From: GCA-2862545 sp047609825
Lineage (GTDB): Bacteria; Myxococcota_A; UBA796; GCA-2862545
Length of the DNA: 64,000 nucleotides
Direction of reading: 5' to 3'
Assembly (NCBI GenBank): GCA_047609825.1
Contig: JBLFXJ010000004.1
Location: 1-64,000 of the forward strand
Part shown: one piece after another, positions 1 through 9,142 of the stretch
Layout of the letters: each line of letters opens with the position of its first letter
Position numbering within the stretch: position 1 is the stretch's first letter
The notes under the pieces: generated by a model
Databases searched by the model: none
Told to the model about the DNA's origin: nothing
Seen by the model: only the letters and a program-made list of their open reading frames with translations
Translations under genes and position numbers: made by a program

Positions 1-649
1 GGCGCAGGATCGGCTGTCTGTCGCGAAGCGCGTTGTGAGCGACTTCATCGAGGGTCGGCCCAACGATCGCATCGGGGTGGTGGTCTTTGGTGAGGAGGCG
101 TTCACCTTTGTGCCGCTCACGACGGACCATGCGTCGCTCCTCGAGGTGCTTCGGGGCGTGGAGATCGGAGTGGCCGGTGCCCAGGGGACCGCGATCGGCT
201 CGGCGATCGCGGTCGGGGCCAAGCGTCTCAAGGACCTCGACGCGCCCTCGAAGATCCTGATTCTGCTCACCGACGGCCGGAACAACGCCGGCCGCGTTCA
301 GCCGATGGAGGCAGCCCAGGCTGCGGCGGCGCTCGACATCAAGGTGTACACAATCGGTGTGGGCGCACAGGCGACCGGCATGAAGGGCCTGTTCTTCGGT
401 AACGACGGGCTGGACGAGAAGGGTCTGCGGGCAATCGCCGAGGCGACCGACGGGCGGTTCTTCCGTGCCACGAGCTCGCGCTCGCTGGAGCAGATCTACG
501 CCACCATCGACGAGCTAGAGCCCTCTCCGGCCGAGGTGCGGGAGCTGGTGCACCACGAAGAGATGTTCCGGCTGTTCGCGGCGCCGGGCCTCTTGCTGCT
601 CATGGCGCAGTTGTTGCTCGGTCACACGCTGCTGCGGAGGGGACCATGA
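1..649 (+). CDS. batA: BatA-like VWA-domain protein (5' end outside the window)
   Basis: C-terminal part of a von Willebrand factor A protein of the Bat (aerotolerance) type. The frame is open to the left edge and the residues before the GTG at 35 (AQDRLSVAKRVV) read as VWA sequence, so the true start and the first MIDAS motif (DxSxS) lie upstream. Visible are the later MIDAS aspartate in ILLTDGRNNAG, the end of the VWA fold, and a hydrophobic segment near the C-terminus (LFAAPGLLLLMAQLLLG) that would anchor it in the inner membrane with the VWA domain in the periplasm. The stop overlaps the next gene by four bases (ATGA). By family and context this is the first Bat subunit. Bat proteins have been linked to oxidative-stress tolerance, but the molecular role is not settled. 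Confidence 0.85.
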   Translation, partial: AQDRLSVAKRVVSDFIEGRPNDRIGVVVFGEEAFTFVPLTTDHASLLEVLRGVEIGVAGAQGTAIGSAIAVGAKRLKDLDAPSKILILLTDGRNNAGRVQPMEAAQAAAALDIKVYTIGVGAQATGMKGLFFGNDGLDEKGLRAIAEATDGRFFRATSSRSLEQIYATIDELEPSPAEVRELVHHEEMFRLFAAPGLLLLMAQLLLGHTLLRRGP

Positions 650-2463
650 GCCTCGCGCAGCCCTTCTGGCTCCTGGCCTTGGTGAGCGTCGCTCTGCTCG
701 CAGGTGTCGTGGTGGGGGCCGGTACCTGGCACCGCCAAGCGCTGGGTCAGGTGTTCGGCGCGACCATGCTGGCTCGGGTGCTGCCGCGGTCGGTCCGGGT
801 TCGCCGCACCACGCGCGACGTGCTGGCGCTGGTCGGGTTGGCGGCCATCGTCGTCGCCCTGGTCGAGCCCCGCTTTGGCAAGCAGCTCCAGCGCGTGGAA
901 TCGCGGGGCACCAACATCGTGGTGGCGCTCGACCTGTCCCGCTCCATGGATGCCACTGACGTGGATCCGAGCCGGCTGGTTCGGGCCAAGCGCGAGCTGC
1001 ACGACCTCGTCCGGGTGCTGGAAGGGGATCGGTTGGGGCTGGTATTGTACGCGGGAGGGGCCTATCCACGGCTCCCGTTGACGGCCGACCACGCCGCCGT
1101 CCTCACGGTCGTGGACGACGTCAGCACGCGGAGCTTCCAGGCGCAGGGCAGCTCGCTCGGCGCAGCGCTGCGATCCGCCCGCGGCCTGCTCGACAACGCC
1201 GATGACAGTGCCGGCCAGGCGATCCTCGTGCTGTCCGACGGCGAGGCGCACGACGCGGAGGACGCCATGCTCGCTGCCGAGGAGTGTGCGGCGCTCGGCA
1301 TCGTGGTGTACGGCGTGGGTATCGGAGAGTCGGCCGCACCGATTCCCCTTCCGGATGGTCGGTTCCTCGAGGAGAATGGAGAGACGGTGATGTCCGAGCC
1401 CCGATTCGATACGCTCAAGGAGGTCGCCCGCATCACGGGCGGGGCGTTCGTACAGTCCGTGCCGTCGTCGGATGACGTGGTAGGGCTGTACAGAGGTGAG
1501 ATGCGCCGGACTCTCCAGGCCGTGGTGCGGCGATCCGAACAGCGCGAGGTGTGGCGCACGGCGTACCAGTGGCCGCTGGCGTTCGGGGTGCTGTGCTGGC
1601 TGGTCGGCGCATGGATCGGTGATGGGCGCGGCCGGCGCTGGGGCGCGGCGGCTGTCATCCTGGTGCTCCTCGGCGGGGTCCACACGCCCGTGGCCCATGC
1701 TGCGGATCCGCTGGTCGAGGCGGATCGGTTGTACCGCAATGGCGACTATGTGGCGGCGGCCCGACGACTCACAGAGCTGGCGCTGCATCAGCCAGGTGAC
1801 GCCAGCCTGCTCGACCGGATCGGTGCGGCCCGGTACCGCGCCTCGGACTTCGAGGGGGCAGCGCGGGCGTTCGACGAGGCCTCCCGCATCCGCGGCGGCA
1901 GCGACGTAGAGACGCTGTACAATTCGGCGAACGCCCATTATCAGGCGGGTCGGCTGGAAGACGCCGCGTCCCGATATGAGAGAATTCTCGAGCGCGCCCC
2001 GGAGTTCTCGCCGGCCAAGACCAACCACGATCTGGTGGTGCAGGAGATCGAAGCGCGGCGCGCGGCGAAGCCTCCTCCACCCCCGCCGCCCGAGCCCTCT
2101 GAACAGCCCGGCGACCAAGGCGGGGGCGAGGGCGAGGAGGCCCCTCCCGAGGGAGGCGGTGAGGGCGGCGAGTCCGAGGGACCGAGCGATGGCGAGGGCA
2201 GCTCGGAGGCCGACGATCCGGGGGCCGGTGATCCGGGCGAGCCAGGAGAGACCCCAGAGGGCGAGATCAACGAAGGGGACGTCTCGCAGTCCGAACCCAC
2301 GGATGGTGAGCCGGGTGATGCGGAGGGCGGGGGTGCCGGTGGTGCCGCTACCGAGACCTCGGGTTCGATCACCGAGGGTGAGGCTCATCGTCTGCTCGAC
2401 GGGATCGAGGAGGGCTCCCACAAGATGGTGATCCGCGGTCAGGGAGACTCGCACCCATGGTGA
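646..2463 (+). CDS. batB: BatB-BatC fusion: VWA domain plus TPR repeats
   Basis: 605-residue protein. Two N-terminal membrane segments (about residues 8-25 and 60-73) are followed by a VWA domain with an intact MIDAS motif DLSRS (96-100) and VLSDGEAHD. A second pair of hydrophobic stretches (about 308-340) leads into a TPR region (about 350-465), then an acidic Pro/Glu/Gly-rich linker (about 475-570). In many bacteria BatB (VWA) and BatC (TPR) are separate proteins; here they are one chain. The ATG overlaps the stop of the preceding batA-like gene, and the 3' end overlaps batD by seven bases, so the genes are probably co-translated. It likely forms a membrane complex with its neighbours. The name batBC would be more exact. 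Confidence 0.85.
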   Translation: MSLAQPFWLLALVSVALLAGVVVGAGTWHRQALGQVFGATMLARVLPRSVRVRRTTRDVLALVGLAAIVVALVEPRFGKQLQRVESRGTNIVVALDLSRSMDATDVDPSRLVRAKRELHDLVRVLEGDRLGLVLYAGGAYPRLPLTADHAAVLTVVDDVSTRSFQAQGSSLGAALRSARGLLDNADDSAGQAILVLSDGEAHDAEDAMLAAEECAALGIVVYGVGIGESAAPIPLPDGRFLEENGETVMSEPRFDTLKEVARITGGAFVQSVPSSDDVVGLYRGEMRRTLQAVVRRSEQREVWRTAYQWPLAFGVLCWLVGAWIGDGRGRRWGAAAVILVLLGGVHTPVAHAADPLVEADRLYRNGDYVAAARRLTELALHQPGDASLLDRIGAARYRASDFEGAARAFDEASRIRGGSDVETLYNSANAHYQAGRLEDAASRYERILERAPEFSPAKTNHDLVVQEIEARRAAKPPPPPPPEPSEQPGDQGGGEGEEAPPEGGGEGGESEGPSDGEGSSEADDPGAGDPGEPGETPEGEINEGDVSQSEPTDGEPGDAEGGGAGGAATETSGSITEGEAHRLLDGIEEGSHKMVIRGQGDSHPW

Positions 2464-4115
2464 GGGCCGCGGTGGCGGTCGTGGCGATGCTCACCAGCGC
2501 CGAATCCCTTGCGGCGACTCGTGCGCAGCTATCGGTGAACGCGGACACTATCGCAGTCGGACAGGCAGTGGCGGCCCAGGTCGTGCTGGTGGGGAGCGCC
2601 GCCAGGAGGCCGCCGGTCCTGCCGCCAGCCGCGGGTGTGGAGGTGTCCTACCAAGGGAAGAGCGAGCGGATGACGCTGCGCGGGCGACGCGCCGAGACCA
2701 TCTATGTCTACCAGTACGCCGTTCGCGCCATGAGCGAGGGCACGTTGACCCTGGGGCCGGTCACCGTCGAGACCGTGGATGGCGAGACCGTTCGCACGGA
2801 GTCGGTTCGGTTCACCGTGACGCCGCGCTCCGCGCCCGATGCTGAGGCCGCGCCCATCACGGTGCGCGGCGGATTCGATGTCGCGGAGGCATGGGAGGGG
2901 CAGGTCGTCCTGTACACCTACGACGCCCGCGCGCGGGGCAGGGTGGTGGATGTCAGGTGGGCATTCCCTGACTTCGAAGGCCTGCGGGAGCCGCAGCAGG
3001 GCGGTCGCTCCGACGAGCAGTACACCATCATGGATCCCGACGGTGCGATCACCGTAAGTCGGGGTGTGTTGCCCTTGATCGCCACCTCGACAGGAGTGCG
3101 GGAGCATCCATCCTCGGTGGCTCGGGTCGAGCTCAGGTCCGGCCGTCCAGGCGTGTTCAGCATGTTCGACACCCGGTCGGAGCGGATGGCCACCCAGCCG
3201 GCAACGCTCCACGTCGCGCCGTTGCCGCCGGCGCCAGAGGGATTCACCGGTCTCGTCGGGGAGTTCGTGTTCGAGACCGCTCTCGACAAGGAGCGGGCCT
3301 CTGTGGGCCAGTCCGTCACCTGGAGCCTCCAGGTCGCCGGAGACGGCACGCTCGAAGGGTTCGCCTGGAGCCCACCGCCGATCGACGGCGCCACTGTGTA
3401 TGCAGGGGAGACACAGCGGGTCGCCCGTGTGGAGGACGGGGCCTACCTGGGCTTCGCCATGGCCGACAACGTGCTTGTCCCGACCACTCCGGGGCGACTC
3501 GATGTGCCACCGCTGGAGCTGATCACGTTCAGCACGGTGAAGGGCGAGTACATCACCCACCAGGTCGAGGTTCCGTCGCTGATGGTCACTGGGGCGTCGG
3601 ATGCGGGGGCCGACGTCGAGTCGTTCGCCGTAGAGCCGGACGCCATCGTCGAGGGGGACGGGATCGACTTTCGCGACATCTACAGGTACGGCCTGTCCTC
3701 GACGCCCTTCCTCGGGCCGGTGGTGCCGCTGATCGCCGGCGTGGCCGCGCTGCCCGGTGCCGGGGTGTTCGGCATCCTGTGCATGTCTGCGATCGCACGC
3801 CGCAGGCGCCGGGCCACAGTCGCCGAGGTGGCGCCGACGGCGGCCTCGCTCTTGCGCTCGCTGCCTCCCGAGCCCGCCCACGTGCGGTGGGCCATCCTGG
3901 ACGGCGCGCTGCGCCTGGCGCTCGCCGAGCGATCGGAGGTCGCCGTCGAAGACCTGGACCGCACCGCAGCCGTCGACGCCCTGCCAGCGCCGCTGGGCGA
4001 TCAGGTAGGCGAGCTGTTCGCGATCCTCGACCGGGCGCGATTTGCGGGCATCCCGCCGGGGACGGATCCCGAGGCTGTTGTGCGTGCTGCGGTGGCCGCC
4101 GTGGAGGCCGCGTGA
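2457..4115 (+). CDS. batD: BatD-like oxygen tolerance protein
   Basis: 552 residues. An N-terminal export signal (MVRAAVAVVAMLTSAESLAA) precedes a long beta-rich periplasmic part of the BatD type, with a transmembrane segment at about residues 417-442 and a basic run IARRRRR on its cytoplasmic side, then a roughly 100-residue cytoplasmic tail. This size and topology match the BatD family, which is large, poorly conserved, and found with VWA-type Bat proteins. The gene starts inside the 3' end of batBC and its own stop overlaps the GTG of the next gene. The family call rests mainly on architecture plus position; the biochemical role is unknown. Confidence 0.8.
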   Translation: MVRAAVAVVAMLTSAESLAATRAQLSVNADTIAVGQAVAAQVVLVGSAARRPPVLPPAAGVEVSYQGKSERMTLRGRRAETIYVYQYAVRAMSEGTLTLGPVTVETVDGETVRTESVRFTVTPRSAPDAEAAPITVRGGFDVAEAWEGQVVLYTYDARARGRVVDVRWAFPDFEGLREPQQGGRSDEQYTIMDPDGAITVSRGVLPLIATSTGVREHPSSVARVELRSGRPGVFSMFDTRSERMATQPATLHVAPLPPAPEGFTGLVGEFVFETALDKERASVGQSVTWSLQVAGDGTLEGFAWSPPPIDGATVYAGETQRVARVEDGAYLGFAMADNVLVPTTPGRLDVPPLELITFSTVKGEYITHQVEVPSLMVTGASDAGADVESFAVEPDAIVEGDGIDFRDIYRYGLSSTPFLGPVVPLIAGVAALPGAGVFGILCMSAIARRRRRATVAEVAPTAASLLRSLPPEPAHVRWAILDGALRLALAERSEVAVEDLDRTAAVDALPAPLGDQVGELFAILDRARFAGIPPGTDPEAVVRAAVAAVEAA

Positions 4116-4816
4116 TCGCGCTGGTGTTCTGGCTCGGGCTGGCGACGGCGGGCACCCTCGGAGACGGGGCCGCTGCGTTCGATGCCGGCGACCTGGATGG
4201 GGCCCTGGAGGCGTGGGATGATGGCAGCGCGCCACCCGCGGGAAAGCGGCTGTATGACCTGGGTAATGTCTGGTATCGGAAGGGTGACGCGCCCCGTGCC
4301 GTGGCGCAATATCGCGCGGCTCGACGTCTGAGGCCCCGCGACGGCAACGTCCAGCACAACCTGGCGTTGGCCCGCGCAGAACTCGACGGAGTGCCCGAGC
4401 CTGCGCTGGCTCCGTATGCGTGGCTGGAGCTGCTCACGGTGGGAGAGCTCGGCCTTGTGGGCGGAGCGGTGACCGCCGCAGGGTCGCTTGGCCTGATCGT
4501 GTGGTATCGACGGCGCAAATACTACGGCCTCGCGGGGGTCGTGGCCCCCACCGTACTGTGGGTGCTCGGCCTGGCCATGGCCGGAACCGCCACGCTTGGC
4601 GCCCGGCAAGTGCTCATGCACCCGATCGGCGTCGTCGTCGATCGCGATGTCGTCTTTCGCGACCTACCCCGGGCGGATGGCGAGGGACTTGCCGCCTGGA
4701 AGCCCGGTACTGAGGTGCGGGTGGTGGAGCGGGGTGACACGTGGGTGTTGGCCGAAGACGGAAGGGGCCGGCGTGGATGGGTGTCGGACACAGCGATGCT
4801 GATCGTGTGGCCGTGA
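4112..4816 (+). CDS. batE: BatE-like TPR and SH3 domain membrane protein
   Basis: 234 residues from a GTG that overlaps the batD stop (GTGA). After a short N-terminal hydrophobic signal come one to two TPR-like repeats (about residues 15-85: DAGDLDGALEAWDD, YDLGNVWYRKGDAPRAVAQY), two transmembrane helices (about 110-170) and a C-terminal SH3-like module (about 172-234) ending ...GRRGWVSDTAMLIVWP. TPR, two membrane spans and SH3 is the usual BatE layout, and BatE normally closes the bat operon, as here. A longer in-frame reading extends upstream, but it runs deep into batD in another frame and is not credible. A gap of 58 bases follows. Confidence 0.75.
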   Translation: MIALVFWLGLATAGTLGDGAAAFDAGDLDGALEAWDDGSAPPAGKRLYDLGNVWYRKGDAPRAVAQYRAARRLRPRDGNVQHNLALARAELDGVPEPALAPYAWLELLTVGELGLVGGAVTAAGSLGLIVWYRRRKYYGLAGVVAPTVLWVLGLAMAGTATLGARQVLMHPIGVVVDRDVVFRDLPRADGEGLAAWKPGTEVRVVERGDTWVLAEDGRGRRGWVSDTAMLIVWP

Positions 4817-4874
4817 CCCGGCTGGCAGGTCAGCGCGCAAGGCGGTTACGGCCGCTCACCGATCAGGAGACGAC

Positions 4875-5384
4875 ATGAGCAGGTGGCGTTCGACTTCGGC
4901 AGTGCTGCTCGGCTTGCTGGTGCTCGGGGGTGGAAGCAAGCTGGATCGGCTCACGCCGGTGGAGCGGGACCACTTCGACGGGCTGCGGGTCTGGATGGAT
5001 CAGAAGCAGCAGAAGAGTTTCCTGAAGAACAAGACCGAAGAGGAGCGCAACCAGTGGCTCAAGGACGAGGGCCTGTGGGACCGCTGGTACAAGTTCGACG
5101 AGGCGATGCGTGAAGCCATCCTCGGGGGAGAGGTGGCGAAGAACTGGCCCTACGACGCCGTATACATGGCATGGGGCAAGCCCCACGAGCGGAAGAAGCT
5201 CGTCGGGCGGTCGGCGAATCGGTCCGAGCTGCTCACCTATCGATTCGAGGTGATGGCCGATGGGGCCGTGCTCGTGTGGGTGCCCGGCAGCAAGTCGACC
5301 TACAAGGCCGTCGACAAGTACTCGATGTATGTGTTCATCGACGACGACAAGGTCGGTGAGCTGGAGCGGCGCGACGGCTGGTAG
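4875..5384 (+). CDS. Secreted hypothetical protein, OmlA/BamE-like pattern
   Basis: 169 residues, preceded by AGGAGA ten bases before the ATG. A short hydrophobic leader (about residues 9-20) suggests export. The mature part is charged and aromatic-rich: a helical region with KNKTEEERNQWLKDEGLWDRWYK, then VYMAWGKPHERKK and a beta-rich end. The 'DAVYMAWGKP' stretch recalls the GM-x-GxP turn of BamE/OmlA-type small lipoproteins, or the end of GWxTD domains, but there is no lipobox cysteine, so this is only a structural hint. The gene follows the bat operon in the same direction and could be its last member. Function unknown. Confidence 0.6.
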   Translation: MSRWRSTSAVLLGLLVLGGGSKLDRLTPVERDHFDGLRVWMDQKQQKSFLKNKTEEERNQWLKDEGLWDRWYKFDEAMREAILGGEVAKNWPYDAVYMAWGKPHERKKLVGRSANRSELLTYRFEVMADGAVLVWVPGSKSTYKAVDKYSMYVFIDDDKVGELERRDGW

Positions 5385-5398
5385 TCCGGGGTGGGTGA

Positions 5399-5929
5399 AT
5401 GCGGTGGGACCACCTGGATGGGCTGCGGATCGAGTCGGCCCGTGTACGCGACGCCCTGCCGGTGCTCGGCCTGCACCGCGACATCTTGGCCGAGCGTGAG
5501 TGGTTCATCACCCTGCCCGACGAGTTCGCCGCCGGCCTCGATGCGGTGGGCAGCCGCATCGGCCTGTACGACGCGAGCGACAACTCTTTGTTCCTGGTCG
5601 CCCGATTACCGGGTGTGCAGGTGGCGGGGTTCCTGGTCGTGCACGGCGGTCATCTGTCCCGCATGCGCCACACCGGCAAGCTCGAGGTGATGGTGGCGCG
5701 CGCCCACCGGGGCCGCGGCGTCGGGCGCGCGTTGCTCGCGGCCTGTCTGGAGTGGGCCCGCGCGAGCCCAGTGCTCGAGAAGCTCGGTCTGTCGGTGTTC
5801 GCGTCCAATGTGCGGGCGCTCGCGCTGTACCAGGAACACGGGTTCGTCGAGGAGGGGCGGAGGCCACGCGAGTATCGGATGACCGACGGCACCTACAGAG
5901 ACGATGTGCTGATGTACACGCTCGTGTGA
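5399..5929 (+). CDS. GNAT family N-acetyltransferase
   Basis: 176 residues. The acetyl-CoA binding motif A is clear: LEVMVARAHRGRGVGRALLAA (about residues 95-115, R-G-x-G-V/A pattern), followed by the motif-B-like end LSVFASNVRALALYQEHGFVEEGRR, typical of GNATs acting on amino groups of proteins, peptides or small molecules. The substrate cannot be read from the sequence. The start lies 15 bases after the preceding stop, with a G-rich stretch upstream but no clean Shine-Dalgarno. It converges on the response regulator gene on the other strand, leaving only 13 bases between the two stops. Confidence 0.85.
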   Translation: MRWDHLDGLRIESARVRDALPVLGLHRDILAEREWFITLPDEFAAGLDAVGSRIGLYDASDNSLFLVARLPGVQVAGFLVVHGGHLSRMRHTGKLEVMVARAHRGRGVGRALLAACLEWARASPVLEKLGLSVFASNVRALALYQEHGFVEEGRRPREYRMTDGTYRDDVLMYTLV

Positions 5930-5942
5930 GCGTGGCGATCGC

Positions 5943-7298
5943 TCAGCCCTCCTCCTCCTGTGCCCACTCGGCCTCGCGGCGGTAGATCGTGCGGGCCGTG
6001 ATGCCCATCAACGAGGCGGCGAGCGACTTGTCGCCGTTGCAGTACCGCAGCGTCTCCTCGATCATCTGCCGCTCGACATTCTTCAACGGCGTGCCGACCT
6101 CGAACATGATCCGCCGCCGACCGGCTGAGCCGCCCCGAATCGCCGGGGGCAGGTCGTCCACGTCGAGTCGATCGCCACGGCACAGCACCACGCCCCGCTC
6201 GACGGCGTTCTCGAGCTCTCGCACATTGCCCGGCCACCGCCAGCTCGACAGAGCGTCCAGCGCAGCTGGAGTGAAGCCGTTGAGCTGCTTCTGGTTCTTG
6301 GCGCTGTACACGACGAGGAAATGCTGGGCCAGCAGAGGCACGTCGTCGGGTCGCTCCCGGAGTGACGGCACGCTCATCCGGATCACGTTCAGTCGGTAGA
6401 ACAGATCCTGGCGGAACCGGCCGGCCTCGACCTCCTGCTCGATGTCTCGGTTGGTTGCGGCGATGACGCGAACGTCGGCCTGGAGGGTCTCGGTGCCACC
6501 GACGCGTTCATACTCGCCCTCCTGGAGCACCCGCAGCAGGCGCACCTGGATCGCGGGGCGCATCTCGGTGATCTCGTCGAGGAACAGGGTGCCACCCCGC
6601 GCCAGGTCGAACCGCCCCTCCTTGCGCGTCGTGGCCCCGGTGAACGCTCCGCGCTCGTAGCCGAACAGCTCGGATTCGAGCAGGGATTCGGGGATCGCGG
6701 CGCAGTTCACGGTGATCAGGCGGCGGGCCCGTCGGCGGGACATACGATGGAGTAGCCGAGCCAAACGCCCCTTTCCAGTGCCGGACTCGCCGGTGAGCAA
6801 GATGGTGGCGTCGGAGGGGGCCACCTGCTCCACCTCGTCGAGCACCGTGCGCATGATCTGCGACCGGCCGATGATCTCGCCCTCTCCGATCACCTCCAGC
6901 CGTTCTCGAAGGTGGCGATTCTCGACCTGGAGCGAGCGCTTCTCGAGCGCCTTTCGCAGGGTGCGAACGAGGTCGAGGCGCTTGAGCGGCTTGGACACGA
7001 AGTCGTAGGCGCCTTCCTTCATCGCCTCCACGGCGGTCTCTACGGTGCCGTAGGCAGTCATCACGACCACCTCGACATCCGGGTCGATCTTCTTCGCCGC
7101 TCGCAGCAGGTCGATACCGCTCATCCCTGGCATCTTCAGGTCGGTGAGGACGGTGTCGACGGTCACGCTGCGCAGGCAGTCCATGGCCGCGCGGCCGCTG
7201 GGTGCTTGCACGACCTGGTAGCCCTCTCGGGTGAGGATGCGCTCCAGGGTGACCCGGTTTGCCTGCTCATCGTCGACGACGAGGATGGTCTGGCTCAT
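5943..7298 (-). CDS. Sigma-54-dependent response regulator (NtrC family)
   Basis: 451 residues in the standard NtrC order. Receiver: acidic pair D9/D10, phospho-acceptor D53 (VLTDLKMPG) and K103. AAA+ sigma-54 activation domain: Walker A GESGTGKG (170-177), the GAFTGA sigma-54 contact loop (217-222), Walker B LFLDEI (238-243), and an R-finger region. The C-terminal Fis-type helix-turn-helix ends LAASLMGITARTIYRREAEW. The ATG at 7298 overlaps the stop of the upstream histidine kinase (ATGA), so the two form a cognate pair; the longer reading upstream is only the other frame of the kinase. It should activate sigma-54 promoters after phosphorylation; targets are not visible here. Confidence 0.93.
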   Translation of the reverse strand: MSQTILVVDDEQANRVTLERILTREGYQVVQAPSGRAAMDCLRSVTVDTVLTDLKMPGMSGIDLLRAAKKIDPDVEVVVMTAYGTVETAVEAMKEGAYDFVSKPLKRLDLVRTLRKALEKRSLQVENRHLRERLEVIGEGEIIGRSQIMRTVLDEVEQVAPSDATILLTGESGTGKGRLARLLHRMSRRRARRLITVNCAAIPESLLESELFGYERGAFTGATTRKEGRFDLARGGTLFLDEITEMRPAIQVRLLRVLQEGEYERVGGTETLQADVRVIAATNRDIEQEVEAGRFRQDLFYRLNVIRMSVPSLRERPDDVPLLAQHFLVVYSAKNQKQLNGFTPAALDALSSWRWPGNVRELENAVERGVVLCRGDRLDVDDLPPAIRGGSAGRRRIMFEVGTPLKNVERQMIEETLRYCNGDKSLAASLMGITARTIYRREAEWAQEEEG

Positions 7299-9142
7299 GT
7301 GTCCTCGGGTGCGTCGCGGCGTGGAAGGACCAACGCCACAGTGGTGCCCTGGCCGGGCTGGGATTGAATCTCGACAGCGCCGCCATGATCCTCGAGAATC
7401 TGGCGGGTGATCGCCAAGCCCAGACCCGTGCCCGTAGCCTTTGTCGAGAAGAAGGGATCGGTGGCGCGCTCCATCTGCTCGGTGGTCATGCCAGGGCCGT
7501 CGTCTGCGAGCGCCACCCGCACGCGCCGGTCCGTGGCCTCCACCGTGAGCACCAACTCGAGGCCCCCTGCATCCACCGCGTTCCGCACCACGTTGAGCAA
7601 CGCCTGCCGGAGCTGGTTGCCGTCGAGGCGCTGTCGTGGGAGCTCGGCGATGGTCAGCGTGAGGGAGACACCGCGGCTGTGGAGCTCGGCCGTTAGCAGC
7701 CGTGCAACGTCCCGCACGAGGCCGCCCGGCGATTCGGGCTCGAGGCGGGCGGGTGGACGACGGGCGAGCTGCAGATAGTGCGCGGTGACCTCGGTCAACC
7801 GGTCGATCTCTCCCGAGACTGTGCCCAGCAGATCCCACGCCTCGGTGTGGCGCTCTGGATCGAGAGCGCCCAGCTCGTCGGCCAGCATCTCGGCGTTCAG
7901 CGACAGCGCATTCAGTGGGTTGCGGACCTCGTGGGTGATCTGGGCGAGCATCTGGCCGACCAGCGCCAGGCGCTCGCTGTGGGCGAGCCGCTCCTTGGCC
8001 TCGACCGCGTCGGTGATGTCTGCGAGGACTGCGATCTGGCCGCGGTCACCGAACGGCGTGACCCGGGCTTGGAAGGTGCGTCCGTCCGGGCCCTGGACCT
8101 CGCTGGCTCCGGGGGATGCGAGCAGGTGGGCCAGGGGTGGAAGTGGGGCACTGCCCTGCGCGACGGACCAATCGCTCCGGGCTGCGGGGTTGGCCAGCGT
8201 CACCACGCCGTCTTCGATGACCACCAAGCCGTCCCGGAGGGTGTCGAGCACCGAGCCGAGGTAGCGCGACAGCCGGTTGAGCTGCTCAGCGCGCTCAACC
8301 AGCGTGCGATCGCGCTGCTGCACCGCCTCGACCATGCCGTTGAACTCCCGGGCCAGATACGCGATCTCGTCCGCCCCGCGCACATCGACCCGTCCCGAGT
8401 AGTCACCTGTCGCCAGTCGCTGTACTTCCGCGGTCAGGCGAGCGATGGGTCGAAGCGCCAGGAGCACGGCTGCGAGCAGCACCGCGGAGATGGCGGCGGC
8501 CGCCAGCGCTGCGAGTCCGGCCGTACCGGTCGCCCGGATCCGCATGGCGTCGGTCTCGGTCGACAAGCTCGCGATCCGGGACGCGATCAGGTTGTCGAGG
8601 GTGGTGATCTCGTTGCCCAGATCGGTGCGGGTGCGGGACAGCTGGCCGGTGAGCACGTCATCGCGCTCGCCGTGCTCCACCAGCGCCTGGAATCGGGCGG
8701 CTTCGGCCTCATACTGCTGGAACAGGGTGTCGATCCGGTCGAGCTGTGCGGCGATCTTGTTGATCCGCGCACGCTCTTCGCCCCGCGTGGCGAGTCGGGA
8801 GGCGCCGCGGGCGTGGATGCGTGCCTCCTCGAGGGCTTCGGCCAGCGCCGCCGTGTACAGCTGTGCTGCGGCCTCGGCGCCGGTGGCAGGCCGACGATCG
8901 CCGCGCAGCAGGCGGTCGAGGTCGGTGTCGACCCGCTGTTGGAACACGGCCAAGCCGCCGACTGCGGTCGCGAGCGGCAGGTAGCCCTCGGTGATCAGGG
9001 CCTGGCTACGCGACACCTCCTGGTACCTCGCGACGAGGAATCCCAGCGCACCGAGCAAGGCGAACATCGCGACGAGGAATGCTCCCACGATGCGGAACCG
9101 GATCGACCGTAGCGCGCCCGGCCCGCCCGGTGGACGCGTCAT
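7295..9142 (-). CDS. Membrane sensor histidine kinase (NtrB/HAMP type)
   Basis: 615 residues. TM1 at about 17-38, a periplasmic helical sensor region (about 40-200, strongly coiled), TM2 at about 206-230, HAMP (about 230-283), a degenerate PAS-like segment (about 290-380), HisKA with phospho-acceptor H404 (ITHEVRNPLNAL), and HATPase_c with an N box (LRQALLNVVRNAVDAG), DDGPGM and GTGLGLAI. It autophosphorylates and passes phosphate to the sigma-54 regulator whose gene overlaps its 3' end. Its own start overlaps the stop of the PEGA-like gene upstream (9139-9720), placing it in an operon with galU. The signal is unknown; the periplasmic four-helix-like region resembles chemoreceptor-type sensors. 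Confidence 0.93.
   Translation of the reverse strand: MTRPPGGPGALRSIRFRIVGAFLVAMFALLGALGFLVARYQEVSRSQALITEGYLPLATAVGGLAVFQQRVDTDLDRLLRGDRRPATGAEAAAQLYTAALAEALEEARIHARGASRLATRGEERARINKIAAQLDRIDTLFQQYEAEAARFQALVEHGERDDVLTGQLSRTRTDLGNEITTLDNLIASRIASLSTETDAMRIRATGTAGLAALAAAAISAVLLAAVLLALRPIARLTAEVQRLATGDYSGRVDVRGADEIAYLAREFNGMVEAVQQRDRTLVERAEQLNRLSRYLGSVLDTLRDGLVVIEDGVVTLANPAARSDWSVAQGSAPLPPLAHLLASPGASEVQGPDGRTFQARVTPFGDRGQIAVLADITDAVEAKERLAHSERLALVGQMLAQITHEVRNPLNALSLNAEMLADELGALDPERHTEAWDLLGTVSGEIDRLTEVTAHYLQLARRPPARLEPESPGGLVRDVARLLTAELHSRGVSLTLTIAELPRQRLDGNQLRQALLNVVRNAVDAGGLELVLTVEATDRRVRVALADDGPGMTTEQMERATDPFFSTKATGTGLGLAITRQILEDHGGAVEIQSQPGQGTTVALVLPRRDAPEDT

Noticed and set aside
622..2454. 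Very long open frame on the minus strand opposite batBC
   Set aside because: It has no domain signature, starts and ends without signals, and lies exactly opposite well-supported Bat genes; GC-rich DNA gives many such antisense frames.
7778..9112. 444-codon open frame opposite the histidine kinase gene
   Set aside because: Antisense shadow; the kinase on the minus strand has all catalytic boxes.
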